Assembly: GCF_024055725.1 (NCBI RefSeq)
Contig: NZ_JAMXMX010000001.1
Span: forward strand, 186,001 to 250,000
Source of the DNA: Actinoallomurus spadix
GTDB lineage: Bacteria; Actinomycetota; Actinomycetes; Streptosporangiales; Streptosporangiaceae
DNA: 64,000 bases
Direction of reading: 5' to 3'
Shown: positions 1 to 8,270 of the stretch, piece after piece
Layout: each line of letters opens with the position of its first letter
Position numbering within the stretch: the first letter of the stretch is position 1
Notes under the pieces: generated by a model
The model's input: the letters and a program-made list of their open reading frames with translations, nothing else
The model's database searches: none
What the model was told of the DNA's origin: nothing
Made by a program: the position numbers and the translations under genes

Positions 1-274
1 CCCACGCGGCGGCGCGGGTGCCGGTCTCGAAGGTGTCGGCGGCGAACGTCCCGCCGAACGGCATCTCCATGTGCGTGTGCGCGTCCACGCCGCCCGGGAT
101 GACGTACCTGCCGGTGGCGTCGAGCACGCGGTCGGCGGACCCGGCCCAGGCACGCGCGACCTCGCTGTCGTGCGCGGCGAGCGCGGCGACCCGGCCCCCC
201 TCGATGAGAACGTCGGTGTTCGCCTCGTCGGCGGCGGTGATCACCAGGCCGCCGCGGATCACGGTGGTCCCCAT
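1..274 (-). CDS. Dihydropyrimidinase / D-hydantoinase, N-terminal part (runs off the window)
   Basis: Only the first ~91 residues are in the window; the rest lies to the left. They show the start of the amidohydrolase fold: a small beta-sandwich (MGTTVIRGGLVITAADE...) and then the metal-binding strand PGGVDAHTHMEMPFGG, whose HxH pair binds the zinc centre in hydantoinases. The ATG at 274 has an AGAGGAG ribosome site six bases upstream. The gene lies 12 bp after a carbamoyl-amide hydrolase (287-1129), and the pair makes sense as ring opening followed by hydrolysis of the N-carbamoyl product, as in reductive pyrimidine or hydantoin breakdown. Allantoinase or another cyclic amidase cannot be excluded without the C-terminus. 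Confidence 0.85.
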   Translation of the reverse strand, partial: MGTTVIRGGLVITAADEANTDVLIEGGRVAALAAHDSEVARAWAGSADRVLDATGRYVIPGGVDAHTHMEMPFGGTFAADTFETGTRAAAW

Positions 275-286
275 GGCCGGCTCCTC

Positions 287-1129
287 TCAGTCCTCGACGA
301 GCGGGCCGTAGGCGTCCGGGCGGCGGTCCCGGTAGAACGCCCACTGCCGCCGGACCTCATCGATCAGGCCGAAGTCGAGGTCGCGGACGACCAGCTCCTC
401 CTCCTTGCCGGAGGCCACGTCGCCGACGAACCGGCCGCGCGGGTCCACGAAGTAGCTGGTGCCGTAGAAGTCGTTGTCGCCGTACTCCTCCACGCCGACC
501 CGGTTGATCGCGGCGACGAAGTACTCGTTGGCGACGGCCGCGGCCGGCTGCTCCAGCTTCCACAGGTACGACGACAGGCCCCGGTGCGTGGCCGACGGGT
601 TGTAGACGAGCTGGGCGCCGGCCAGGCCGAGGGCGCGCCAGCCCTCCGGGAAGTGCCGGTCGTAGCAGATGTAGACGCCGACGCGGCCGACGGCCGTGTC
701 GAACACCGGCCAGCCGAGGTTGCCGGGCCGGAAGTAGAACTTCTCCCAGAACCCCTCGACCTGCGGGATGTGATGCTTGCGGTACCTGCCGAGGAAGGCG
801 CCGTCGGCGTCGATAACGGCGGCGGTGTTGTAGTAGACGCCCGGCTGCTCGATCTCGTAGACGGGGACGACCATCACCATGCCCAGCTCGCGGGCGAGGT
901 CCCGCATGCGCCGCACGGTCGGGCCGTCCGGCACCGGCTCGGCCCACCGGTAGTGCTCGGCGTCCTGCACCTGGCAGAAGTACGGAGCGTTGAAGACCTC
1001 CTGGAAACCGATGACCTTCGCCCCCTGCGCGGCGGCCGCGCGAGCGTGCTCCGCGTGTTTGGCGATCATCGTCTCGGTGTCACCCGTCCAGGTCGCCTGG
1101 ACCAGGGCCGCGCGCACGATCGGGCTCAT
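287..1129 (-). CDS. Nitrilase-superfamily amidohydrolase, probable beta-ureidopropionase / N-carbamoyl amino acid hydrolase
   Basis: A 280-residue carbon-nitrogen hydrolase with the complete Glu-Lys-Cys triad: E44 in FQEVF, K118 in YRKHHIP and C155 in ICYDRHFPEG. The cytosolic enzyme would hydrolyse an N-carbamoyl amide to amine, CO2 and ammonia. The ICYDRHFPEG and NPSATHRGLS stretches resemble beta-ureidopropionases more than aliphatic nitrilases. It sits just upstream of the hydantoinase gene on the same strand and is probably co-transcribed with it, which supports reductive pyrimidine catabolism. The substrate is inferred from context. N-carbamoyl-D-amino acid hydrolase is the main alternative. 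Confidence 0.88.
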   Translation of the reverse strand: MSPIVRAALVQATWTGDTETMIAKHAEHARAAAAQGAKVIGFQEVFNAPYFCQVQDAEHYRWAEPVPDGPTVRRMRDLARELGMVMVVPVYEIEQPGVYYNTAAVIDADGAFLGRYRKHHIPQVEGFWEKFYFRPGNLGWPVFDTAVGRVGVYICYDRHFPEGWRALGLAGAQLVYNPSATHRGLSSYLWKLEQPAAAVANEYFVAAINRVGVEEYGDNDFYGTSYFVDPRGRFVGDVASGKEEELVVRDLDFGLIDEVRRQWAFYRDRRPDAYGPLVED

Positions 1130-1342
1130 CGGATCGTCCTCTCGGCGGAAGCGTGAGCGGCGCAGGGGAGGAACGGACTCCCTGCCCTCATGTCGGCTGA
1201 CGCTACGAGCCGCCCGGCGCGTCGTACAGTGCCACCGTGTAACGGGATCCGGCGCCCCCGTTGCACCTCGTCACCTGCGCCGACGCCGGCTCACGGGGAT
1301 CGCGGTGGCGATGGGCGGACCCCGTGTCGGCGCCCGCGGACG

Positions 1343-1386
1343 CCGCGGGGCCGCCGCCACCCGAACGGGTGGCGACGGCCCCGCGG
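1343..1386 (-). terminator. Strong hairpin downstream of the MFS gene
   Basis: The strand folds into a near-perfect stem. Arms 1343-1353 and 1376-1386 (CCGCGGGGCCG with CGGCCCCGCGG) stack, across one C/A mismatch (1354/1375), on CGCCACCC/GGGTGGCG (1355-1362/1367-1374), with a GAAC loop. It lies just past the stop of the minus-strand MFS gene. It has no U tract, which is usual for actinobacterial terminators. The rest of 1130-1414 holds no supportable gene. Confidence 0.7.
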
Positions 1387-1414
1387 TCCGGCCCCGCCGG
1401 ACGTCCTCCGCCGG

Positions 1415-2998
1415 TCAGGCGGTGGCGGTGGCCTCCTGGGCCGGCGGCTGCTCGGCGACCTCCTCCCGCACTCCGCCCCGCAGGGCGACGAGGGCCAGCA
1501 CACAGGACACCAGCGCGGCCACCCCGCAGACGGCGAAGCCGATCGTGTAGCCGTGCCCGAGGGCGTCGAGCGCGAGGGGCGCCGCGCCGCCGGGCGGGGA
1601 GGAGGGCGGAACGGAGTTCACGGCGAGCGGCCCGCCCTCGGCGGCGACGTGCCCGGCGGCGGCCTTGACCGCCGGGCTGAGCGTCGAATGGGCCAGGTCC
1701 GCGGTGAACTGCGACGCGGCCCGGCTCAGCGCGACCGCGCCGATGACCGCGGGGCCCAGCGTGAACCCGAAGTCGCGCAGCAGGCTCGTCGCGGCGCTGG
1801 CCATGCCGGCGTAGTGGATCGGCACCGTGTTCACGGCGGTCGCGGTGATGGAGGAGACGGTCAGCGCGAAGCCGACACCCACCAGGCCCAGCGGCAGGAT
1901 CAGCGAGGTCAGCGCCCGGTCGGAGACGGGCAGGGTCGCGGCGATGAAGTCGCCGGCCGCCATGAGCGCCAGGCCGATCGTGAGGATCCAGCGGCCGGCC
2001 AGCCGGTCGAGCAGCCGGGAGGTGATGGGGAGCATCACGAGCGCCAGGCCGTTGAGGAGCAGGAAGGCCACGGAGGAGCGCATCGGGCTCTGGTGCTGGA
2101 TCGGGCCCAGCCGGATGCTCGCCGCGTACGCCGTGCCGAGGAAGCTGAACATGCCGACCACGGCCACGAACGACGCGATCGCGAACGCCCGGTTCGTGAA
2201 CAGGTCCAGCCGCAGCAGCGGAGAGCGGGCCCGGCGCTCGGCGACGATGAACAGCACCACGAAGACCGCCGCGATCACGAACGCCGTGACGACCGGGCCG
2301 GAGCCCCAGCCGTCGGTGGGGCCCTGGATGACCGCGTACAGCAGCGCGAACAGGCCGATGCCGATCGTGACCTGGCCGCCCAGGTCCAGGGAGCGGCCCG
2401 CGGGCGCGCTGGAGTTCGCGGCCAGCAGCAGGCTGACCAGGGTGCTGACGGCGGCGATGAGGGTCACGACGACGAAGGCCCACCGCCAGGACCCGTAGTT
2501 GCCGGTGATGCCGCCGAGCACCGGGGCGATGAAGCCGCCGGTGGACAGCGACGCCGCCCAGATGGCGATGGCGCGGGACCGCGCCTGGTGGGTGCGGGTC
2601 CCGGCGGCGACCATGGCGAGGGAGGTCGGGAAGAGCGCGGCGGCGCCGAGCCCGGCGATGGCCTGCCCGGCCCACAGCAGATGGACGCCGGAGCTCGCGG
2701 CGGCGACGATCTCACCGACGACGATCAAGAGCGAGCCGCCGACCAGCAGTTGCTTGCGGCCGAAGAGGTCGCCGAGGACGCCGAAGGTCAGCTCCAGCAC
2801 GGTGACGGGCAGCAGGAAGGCGTCGGAGATCCAGGTGAGCTGCGAGCCGATCGGGTGCAGGTCCTCCTGGAACAGGCCGTTGAGGGTGGCTGGGATGGCG
2901 AGGGCGATCTGGGCGAGGCAGACGGCGAGGCAGCCGGCGATGAGCGTGCCGAGGGGGAGCCGGGCCGGCCCCGGGTCCGCGGGTTCGCGATGCGACAT
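1415..2998 (-). CDS. MFS drug/metabolite exporter, DHA2 (EmrB/QacA) type, 14 TM
   Basis: A 527-residue polytopic membrane protein. It begins with a short basic N-terminus, then a first helix (GTLIAGCLAVCLAQIALAIP), motif A-like FGVLGDLFGRKQLL after TM2, and about 14 hydrophobic segments in all, ending in a charged cytoplasmic tail. Size and helix count fit the proton-driven DHA2 group that exports drugs, dyes or secondary metabolites. The ATG at 2998 is the only sensible start. The next gene upstream (3033-4397) encodes a secreted hydrolase on the same strand 34 bp away, so the two may be co-transcribed from the promoter at 4454-4483. The substrate cannot be read from sequence. Confidence 0.9.
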   Translation of the reverse strand: MSHREPADPGPARLPLGTLIAGCLAVCLAQIALAIPATLNGLFQEDLHPIGSQLTWISDAFLLPVTVLELTFGVLGDLFGRKQLLVGGSLLIVVGEIVAAASSGVHLLWAGQAIAGLGAAALFPTSLAMVAAGTRTHQARSRAIAIWAASLSTGGFIAPVLGGITGNYGSWRWAFVVVTLIAAVSTLVSLLLAANSSAPAGRSLDLGGQVTIGIGLFALLYAVIQGPTDGWGSGPVVTAFVIAAVFVVLFIVAERRARSPLLRLDLFTNRAFAIASFVAVVGMFSFLGTAYAASIRLGPIQHQSPMRSSVAFLLLNGLALVMLPITSRLLDRLAGRWILTIGLALMAAGDFIAATLPVSDRALTSLILPLGLVGVGFALTVSSITATAVNTVPIHYAGMASAATSLLRDFGFTLGPAVIGAVALSRAASQFTADLAHSTLSPAVKAAAGHVAAEGGPLAVNSVPPSSPPGGAAPLALDALGHGYTIGFAVCGVAALVSCVLALVALRGGVREEVAEQPPAQEATATA

Positions 2999-3032
2999 GG
3001 GTGTTCCCGGAAGTGTGAGGGAGGGACGGGGG

Positions 3033-4397
3033 TCAGGAGGCGCGGACGCCGGTGAGCAGGCCGGGCCGGTAGGTGACGAAGGCGGCGCCGCCGAGGTTCA
3101 GCGACTGCGCGGCCCGCTGCAGGGAGGCGGGTTCGGCGACCCGGTCCCAGCGGCCGGTCGCGACGCGGTGGTCGATCGCGTGGACGCCCGCGACCATCTC
3201 GGCGGCGGTGAACGCGCAGTGACCCTGCCGGGCGACGTACGCCTGCCGGAGCAGCGCGCCGTCACCGGCCGCCCGGACCCGGGCGGCGAACGCCGACTCC
3301 TGCTCGACGGGGACGAGCTGGTCGGAGGTGGTGTGCAGGTCCAGGAGCGGGACGGACAGGCCCTGTCCGGCCGTGGAGGTCCGCCGCAGCGTGCGGCGCG
3401 CCTTCGGATCGGCCGTCAGGTGCGCGCCCCTGGTCAGCGTGGTCAGGTCGGCGCGCAGGTCCAGGCCGGCCTCGCGGTAGAGGGCGCGGACCTCGGGAGC
3501 GTGCTCGGAGGCGCGCAGCAGCGCCGCGTAGTCGACGCCGGCGTTCCCGGAGGTGTTGCCGCCCGCCGACTGCTCGACGGACCAGCGGCCGTTTTCGATG
3601 AACCCGAGCACTCCCTGGCTCAGCCAGGCGTACTGCTGGGCCTCCTGCCCGTCGGCGTCGCCGGCGGCGGGCGGGTTCTGGCCGGGGGCCCAGTCGCTCT
3701 GGTTGAGGTACGCGGCGGCGAGCGCGATCCGGGCCCGCCCCTCGGGTGTGGCCTGGGCGGCGGTGACCGCGCCGGTCAGCCGCTGAGCCGTCGCCGCCGC
3801 CTCGTCCGCGCTGCCGAAGCCGGTGAGTTTCACGTCCTGGCCGGGCAGGAGGAGGGAGGCGATCGTGTACTCGGCGTCCAGCTGGTAGTCGTCCAGGTCG
3901 ACCCCGCCGGCCACCAGGCCGCAGAGGCCGAGGGCGCCGGCCACGCGGCCCTTCCCGTCGCGGGCGATCTGGGCGTTGACCAGTCCGCCCATGGACTCGC
4001 CGACGGAGAGGGTCCGGGCCGGCCGGGCGACCGCGTGCGTGAAGGCGTCGAGGGTGGCGAACTGGTCGCGTTCGGCGCTGTTCAGCGCCCACCAGGAGCC
4101 GTGCGGGTCGTACGACGAGCCGGCGAGCGCGTAGCCCTCGCCGAGCAGGGCGGTGCGCGCGTCGTCGGACGGGGCGTCCTGCGCCACGGTCGGCCCGTAC
4201 CCGTGGCTGAACAGCAGGAGCGTCCCGTTCCACCGGGCCGGCACGTCGGCGATCCAGGTGGCGCCGTCGGCGAGTGTGCCGGTCAGGTGGGACGGGGCGG
4301 GATCGGCCGCGGCGGAGGCGGCTCCGGACAGGGCGGTCGCGCCGGCGGTCACGGCGGCGGCGATGGCCGCGGAGAAGCGTAGGAGGCGTCGAGGCAC
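3033..4397 (-). CDS. Secreted alpha/beta hydrolase
   Basis: Start chosen as GTG at 4397, which has GGAG about nine bases upstream and gives a clean signal peptide (VPRRLLRFSAAIAAAVTAGATALSGAASA). The longer open frame to 4604 has no good ribosome site and crosses a promoter. The mature 425-residue protein has an alpha/beta-hydrolase nucleophile elbow GESMGG, a late acid region (LHTTSDQLVP) and a catalytic-His candidate (RQGHCAF). A long helical cap lies between elbow and acid. Probably an exported esterase, lipase-like or peptidase-like enzyme; the substrate is unknown. It has its own promoter and an operator-like palindrome in the 5' UTR. Confidence 0.85.
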   Translation of the reverse strand: MPRRLLRFSAAIAAAVTAGATALSGAASAAADPAPSHLTGTLADGATWIADVPARWNGTLLLFSHGYGPTVAQDAPSDDARTALLGEGYALAGSSYDPHGSWWALNSAERDQFATLDAFTHAVARPARTLSVGESMGGLVNAQIARDGKGRVAGALGLCGLVAGGVDLDDYQLDAEYTIASLLLPGQDVKLTGFGSADEAAATAQRLTGAVTAAQATPEGRARIALAAAYLNQSDWAPGQNPPAAGDADGQEAQQYAWLSQGVLGFIENGRWSVEQSAGGNTSGNAGVDYAALLRASEHAPEVRALYREAGLDLRADLTTLTRGAHLTADPKARRTLRRTSTAGQGLSVPLLDLHTTSDQLVPVEQESAFAARVRAAGDGALLRQAYVARQGHCAFTAAEMVAGVHAIDHRVATGRWDRVAEPASLQRAAQSLNLGGAAFVTYRPGLLTGVRAS

Positions 4398-4420
4398 GGA
4401 AGCGCTCCGTTCTCGGGGGA

Positions 4421-4440
4421 CGTGTGTTCTGGGACACACG
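4421..4440 (-). promoter_or_regulatory. Operator-like interrupted palindrome in the 5' UTR of the secreted hydrolase
   Basis: CGTGTGT (4421-4427) and ACACACG (4434-4440) are perfect 7-bp arms around a six-base spacer. The site lies just downstream of the predicted transcription start of the minus-strand gene, where a repressor would block elongation or open-complex escape. The regulator is unknown. Confidence 0.45.
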
Positions 4441-4453
4441 GGGGCACGGCTCG

Positions 4454-4483
4454 AATGTAGGGCTGTATTTTTTCGGTCGTCAA
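4454..4483 (-). promoter_or_regulatory. Sigma-A-type promoter of the secreted hydrolase (and perhaps the MFS gene)
   Basis: On the minus strand, TTGACG (4478-4483) is followed after 18 bp by TACATT (4454-4459). The spacer contains an A6 run that is unusual in this GC-rich DNA. The predicted start near 4447 leaves a UTR of about 50 bases to the GTG at 4397. Confidence 0.65.
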
Positions 4484-4598
4484 GAGTGTGCCGAATGTTC
4501 TCATGGCGTGTTCGCCCCGTTCGCCACGGTGCCGCCGGTCGGGAAGGGGGACCGCCGGAGGCGGGCGGCCGGCCGGTGACGCGCGCGTGCCACGGTAG

Positions 4599-4621
4599 CG
4601 TCACCGCATCGTGCGGTGACG
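4599..4621 (+). promoter_or_regulatory. 23-bp perfect hyphenated palindrome upstream of MFS gene 4637
   Basis: The arms CGTCACCGCA (4599-4608) and TGCGGTGACG (4612-4621) are perfect 10-bp complements around TCG. A possible -10, TAGCGT, at 4596-4601 overlaps the left arm, and the ribosome site (GGGAG) follows within a few bases of the right arm. This is best read as a repressor operator; an RNA hairpin that hinders translation is the alternative. Its core, GCA-TCG-TGC, recurs in the palindrome at 22602-22626. Confidence 0.5.
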
Positions 4622-4636
4622 TAGGGAGATGAGGCC

Positions 4637-5923
4637 GTGAGCGCCGGGCGCACCGACGGGCAGATCACCAGGGGACTGGTCCGGTACGTTCCGGCGGCCG
4701 TCCTCGCGCGGGGCGCGGACGGCGGGGCGGCGGTGGGTCTCGTCCTGCTCGCCATGGACCCGGGCCTCCGGCTGCCCGGGGCCGCCGCGACCGGCGGCCT
4801 CCTGGCGGGCGCGCTGAGCGCGCCGCACCTGCTCGGGCCCTGGACGGCCCGCCGGCTGGACCACGCCCGCGACGCCCGGTGGGTCCTCGCGGCGGCCTTC
4901 CTGGTCTACGCGGCGGCGCTGGCGGCCGGGTCGCTGCTGCTGGGCCGGGCCCCCGTCTGGACGGCGGTCGCGGCGGTGGCCGCCGCCGGCTGCTGCGGCC
5001 CGCTCCTCACCGGAGGGTTGAGCAGCCGGCTGCCCGGCACGTCCGGGGCCGACGGCAAGGCCCGGCGCCGCGCCCAGGGCTGGGACGCCCTGACGTACGG
5101 CATCGGCGGCACGGCCGGCCCGGCCGCGGTCGCCGGGCTGGCGGGGCTGTTCGGGCCCCTGACCGCGATGCTCGCGCTGAGCGGCGCGGCCGCCCTCGCC
5201 GCCGGGCTCGCGCCGACCCTGTCCTTGGAGCGCTCCAACAACGCGTCCGCGGACCCCGCGCCGGGCGTCCTCGCGGGCATCGGAGTGCTCGTCGGGGCCG
5301 CGCCTCTGCGGCGGGTGACCACACTGACCCTGCTGGGCGCGCTCGGCATGGGCGCGCTGCCGGTCATCGCCGCCGTGCTCGGCCCGCACCTGACCGGCCG
5401 GCCCGGCGCGGGCGCCACCCTGACCGTCGCGTACGGGCTCGGCAACCTCGGCGGCTCCCTGCTCGCCACGATCTTCCCGCTGCGCGGGGAGCCCGAACGG
5501 CTCGCGCTCCGCCTGTTCGCCGCCGTGGCCGTGACCTTCGTCCTCGGCGCGCTGGCGCCGGGGTTCGCCCTGACCCTCGTCGCCTTCGCGCTCGTCGGGG
5601 TCGCCAACGCGCTCTCCTTCACCGCGACGCTGACCGCCCGCACGGCGTACGCGCCGGTCACGGCCCGCGCGCAGGTGTTCGTGACCAGCGCCGGGCTGAA
5701 GGTCGCGGTGTCCTCGGCCGGATCCGCGGCGGCCGGCGCGATGGCCGGCCTGGGCGGCCGTACGCTGCTCCTGCTGTGCTCCGGAGTCGGTGTCGCCGCC
5801 CTCCTGTCCGCCGGCGCGGACCGCCTGGCCTGCGACCGGCGGCAGCGCGGGAACCCGGCAGCGCGGGACCCGGCGTGCGAGCCGGCGGACCCGCCGATCA
5901 GGGCGCGGCGCGCGTCGGGCTGA
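4637..5923 (+). CDS. MFS transporter, 12 TM, putative exporter
   Basis: A 428-residue membrane protein starting at GTG 4637 with GGGAGATGAGG upstream. Residues ~20-400 form about 12 hydrophobic segments in two halves; the halves are joined near residue 200 by a loop (LSLERSNNASADPAPG). The helices are rich in Gly and Ala. The short C-terminal tail is basic. Family resemblance is to small MFS exporters with no fixed substrate. It is divergent from the secreted hydrolase and has its own palindromic operator, so it looks like a separately regulated one-gene unit. It ends 3 bp from the convergent oxidoreductase gene with no obvious terminator between. Confidence 0.82.
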   Translation: MSAGRTDGQITRGLVRYVPAAVLARGADGGAAVGLVLLAMDPGLRLPGAAATGGLLAGALSAPHLLGPWTARRLDHARDARWVLAAAFLVYAAALAAGSLLLGRAPVWTAVAAVAAAGCCGPLLTGGLSSRLPGTSGADGKARRRAQGWDALTYGIGGTAGPAAVAGLAGLFGPLTAMLALSGAAALAAGLAPTLSLERSNNASADPAPGVLAGIGVLVGAAPLRRVTTLTLLGALGMGALPVIAAVLGPHLTGRPGAGATLTVAYGLGNLGGSLLATIFPLRGEPERLALRLFAAVAVTFVLGALAPGFALTLVAFALVGVANALSFTATLTARTAYAPVTARAQVFVTSAGLKVAVSSAGSAAAGAMAGLGGRTLLLLCSGVGVAALLSAGADRLACDRRQRGNPAARDPACEPADPPIRARRASG

Positions 5924-5926
5924 CCC

Positions 5927-6874
5927 TCACAGGTCGAGGACCAGGCGTGGACCGCGCGACCGGGACACACAGATCATCATCGTCTCGCCGCCCGCCCGCT
6001 CCTCGTCGGTGAGGACCGAGTCGCGGTGGTCGGGCTCGCCCTCCAGGACATCGGTCTCACACGTGCCGCATGTGCCCTCCGTGCAGGAGTAGAGCACCTC
6101 GACCCCGGCGGACCGGATCGCCTCCAGGACGCTGCCGCCGGCCGGCACGGTCAGAGCCCGCCCGGACCTTGCCAGCACCACCTCGAACGCCGCGTCCTCC
6201 GTCGTCCCGGTGGCCTCCCGGGGATGGAAGCGCTCGACCTGGAGGGCGCCCGCCGGCCACCCGGAACCGCAGCGCTCCTCGACCGCCGCCAGCAGGGGCT
6301 CCGGACCGCAGCAGTACACGAGGGTGCGGACGTCCGGTTCGGCCAGGAACGCGTCCAGGTCAAGGATCCCCGTCTCGTCCTGCGGCCGTACGCTCACCGC
6401 GTCGCCGTAGCCGGCGAGTTCGCCGAGGAAGGCCATTGACGCGCGGGTCCGGCCGCCGTACAGCAGCCGCCAGCGGGCGCCGGCCCGCTCGGCGGCGGCG
6501 ATCATCGGCAGCAGCGGCGTGATGCCGATGCCGCCCGCGATGAACAGGTAGCGTTCCGCGGGCCGGAGGGGGAAGTTGTTGCGCGGCCCGCGTACCCGCA
6601 GCCGCGTGCCCACGGTGAGCCGGTCGTGGACGTACGCCGAGCCTCCCCGGCCGTCCGGCTCGCGCAGGACGGCGATCCGCCAGGCCGTCCGCTCCCGCGG
6701 TGATCCGCACAGCGAGTACTGCCGGACGAGGCCGCCGTCGAGCAGCAGGTCGACGTGCGCGCCGGGCTCCCAGGCGGGCAGCGGCCCGCCGCCCGGGCGG
6801 CGCAGCGTCAGGCGGACCACGCCGTCGGCGGCCCGCTCCCGCCCGGCGACGACGACTTCGGTCTCGTCGTTCAC
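5927..6874 (-). CDS. Rieske oxygenase reductase (FMN/NAD(P)H-2Fe-2S, VanB/phthalate dioxygenase reductase type)
   Basis: A 315-residue electron-transfer protein read from GTG 6874 (AGAGAGG upstream). Domains run in order: a flavin-binding barrel with RQYSLCGSP, an NAD(P)H domain with FIAGGIGITPLLPM and YCCGPEPLL, and a C-terminal plant-type ferredoxin with SCTEGTCGTCETDV and a distal ICVS Cys, giving four 2Fe-2S ligands. It passes electrons from NAD(P)H to the Rieske protein two genes upstream. It is the last gene of the minus-strand block and ends against the convergent MFS gene. The order flavin-NAD-ferredoxin is that of class IA reductases of vanillate and phthalate oxygenases. Confidence 0.92.
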   Translation of the reverse strand: MNDETEVVVAGRERAADGVVRLTLRRPGGGPLPAWEPGAHVDLLLDGGLVRQYSLCGSPRERTAWRIAVLREPDGRGGSAYVHDRLTVGTRLRVRGPRNNFPLRPAERYLFIAGGIGITPLLPMIAAAERAGARWRLLYGGRTRASMAFLGELAGYGDAVSVRPQDETGILDLDAFLAEPDVRTLVYCCGPEPLLAAVEERCGSGWPAGALQVERFHPREATGTTEDAAFEVVLARSGRALTVPAGGSVLEAIRSAGVEVLYSCTEGTCGTCETDVLEGEPDHRDSVLTDEERAGGETMMICVSRSRGPRLVLDL

Positions 6875-6952
6875 GATCGGTGTCGCCTCTCTTCGGTGAA
6901 GGGGGGACGCCGCGATGACGGGCGGCGCCCCGGTACGTGCGGTCACGTGCGT

Positions 6953-7147
6953 TCAGACGGTGGCCGTGGCGAGCGGCGCGGTCCTCTCCTCCGGCGCCCG
7001 ATGGCCGGCCGGGTGGGCGAGCAGCCACTCCCACAGCGACACCGGGTCCTCGGCCGTCCGCTCGGCTCCGCAGTGGCAGGTGCCCAGGAGCGTGTCGGCG
7101 CCCGGCAGCCAGCGCACCCGGTAGACCGGCCTCTCCGAGGCGGTCAT
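6953..7147 (-). CDS. Small conserved-looking protein coupled to the Rieske oxygenase
   Basis: Encodes 64 residues. Its ATG overlaps the stop of the Rieske gene (ATGA), so it is probably translated by coupling. The sequence has a possible metal or redox site, TCHCGAE, followed by DPVSLWEWLLAHPAGH, whose Trp and His residues look selected. I do not recognise a named family, but its place between oxygenase and reductase suggests an accessory role, for example iron-sulfur or mononuclear iron insertion, or regulation of electron flow. That is inference. It is too short for any catalytic claim. Confidence 0.65.
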   Translation of the reverse strand: MTASERPVYRVRWLPGADTLLGTCHCGAERTAEDPVSLWEWLLAHPAGHRAPEERTAPLATATV

Positions 7148-8199
7148 CGGGCGTCGGCCCCGGCCCGGACCTGCTCGCCGGCGGCGAGGCGCGCCAGGAT
7201 GCGGCGGGCCGCCAGGCCGCCGGTGTCGATGTTGATGCTCAGCTCCTGGTAGCCGTCGGGCTCGGTGGCGATGACCTTCTCCAGGACGTTCAGCGCCTCG
7301 ACGTCCTGCATGATGACCGCGCGGTTCGAATCGTGCAGGAAGGAGCTGACGTCCTCGTCGTCGCGGGCGAAGTCCCGCGCGACGGCCCAGAAGTCGTACG
7401 TCGTGTTCTCCGTCGACGGGGTGATGGCGTAGACGATCTCGACGTGGAAGGCGCCGCCGTCATCGCCGTCCGGGCCGGGGGCCACGCCCTCGGGCGCGAT
7501 CCGGCTGTGCAGGAGGTACAGGCACGGCGCGTGGTACTCGATGTCCTGCCACCGGTCGATCCGTCCCTCGATGCCGGTGGACTTCGCGTAGAACGGCGGG
7601 CACTCGGCGCCGTGCATGTGACGGCTGACCCGGACGATCCCGGCCTCCTCGTCGGCCTCGGTGGTGATCGGCGTCTCGGCCACCTCCGGCGTGCCGATGT
7701 AGCCGCCGTGCAGGTACGTCTCGTGCGACAGGTCGAGGAGGTTGTCGACCAGCAGGCCGTAGCGGGCGTCCAGGGGCTCCATGCCGCTGACCGTCGTCCA
7801 CTCCGGATCGGCGAGCCAGGGCGCCCGGGGGATCGCCGCGGCGTCGGCGAGCCCCTGGTCGCCGATCCACACCCACACGAACGAATCCTGCTCGACGACG
7901 GGGTAGGAGGCGACCCTGGCGGTGCGCGGGATCCGCTGCTGGCCCGGGACGTACACGCAGCCGCCGTCCGGGGCGTAGGTGAAGCCGTGGTAGCCGCAGA
8001 CGATCCGGTCGCCGTCCAGGCGGCTCTCCGACAGCGGGAACCGCCGGTGCACGCACCGGTCGGCGAGCGCCACGACCTCGCCGGCCTCGGTGCGGTAGAG
8101 CACGAGCGGCTCGCCGAGCACCGTCCTGGCCAGCAGGTCACGGCCGACCTCCCGGCCGTACGCGGCGACGTACCACTGATTCCTCGCGAAAGACGTCAT
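7144..8199 (-). CDS. Rieske non-heme iron oxygenase, VanA/demethylase-like alpha subunit
   Basis: Start taken at ATG 8199 (GAGAGGG upstream), giving 351 residues that begin MTSFARNQWYVAAYG, the usual start of vanillate or dicamba demethylase-type oxygenases. The Rieske 2Fe-2S ligands are C49/H51 (CVHRRFP) and C68/H71 (CGYHG). The mononuclear iron site is in DNLLDLSHETYLHGG, with Asp and two His. No small beta subunit is nearby, as expected for this homotrimeric group. With its reductase at 5927 it would hydroxylate, or oxidatively O- or N-demethylate, an aromatic or alicyclic substrate. The CoA ligase and hydratase further upstream suggest a carboxylic acid product or substrate. Confidence 0.93.
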   Translation of the reverse strand: MTSFARNQWYVAAYGREVGRDLLARTVLGEPLVLYRTEAGEVVALADRCVHRRFPLSESRLDGDRIVCGYHGFTYAPDGGCVYVPGQQRIPRTARVASYPVVEQDSFVWVWIGDQGLADAAAIPRAPWLADPEWTTVSGMEPLDARYGLLVDNLLDLSHETYLHGGYIGTPEVAETPITTEADEEAGIVRVSRHMHGAECPPFYAKSTGIEGRIDRWQDIEYHAPCLYLLHSRIAPEGVAPGPDGDDGGAFHVEIVYAITPSTENTTYDFWAVARDFARDDEDVSSFLHDSNRAVIMQDVEALNVLEKVIATEPDGYQELSINIDTGGLAARRILARLAAGEQVRAGADAR

Positions 8200-8270
8200 C
8201 GGGCCCTCTCTTCCGTAGGCGCGGATGGCGTCAGGCTCGCGTTCCGGAAGACGTCGCCGCCACGTCCCTT

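Noticed and set aside
71-1156. Long plus-strand frame (361 codons) over the nitrilase gene
   Set aside because: It is an antisense shadow produced by G/C third positions. The minus-strand frame has a complete nitrilase triad.
1190-3055. 621-codon plus-strand frame rich in Arg/Gly/Asp
   Set aside because: Shadow of the MFS transporter; composition is low complexity and there is no ribosome site or domain.
4398-4604. N-terminal extension of the secreted hydrolase to ATG 4604
   Set aside because: It would place the promoter inside the gene and hide the signal peptide; GTG 4397 has a ribosome site.
5924-5926. Terminator between the convergent MFS and reductase genes
   Set aside because: Only 3 bp separate the stops and no stable hairpin was found around them.
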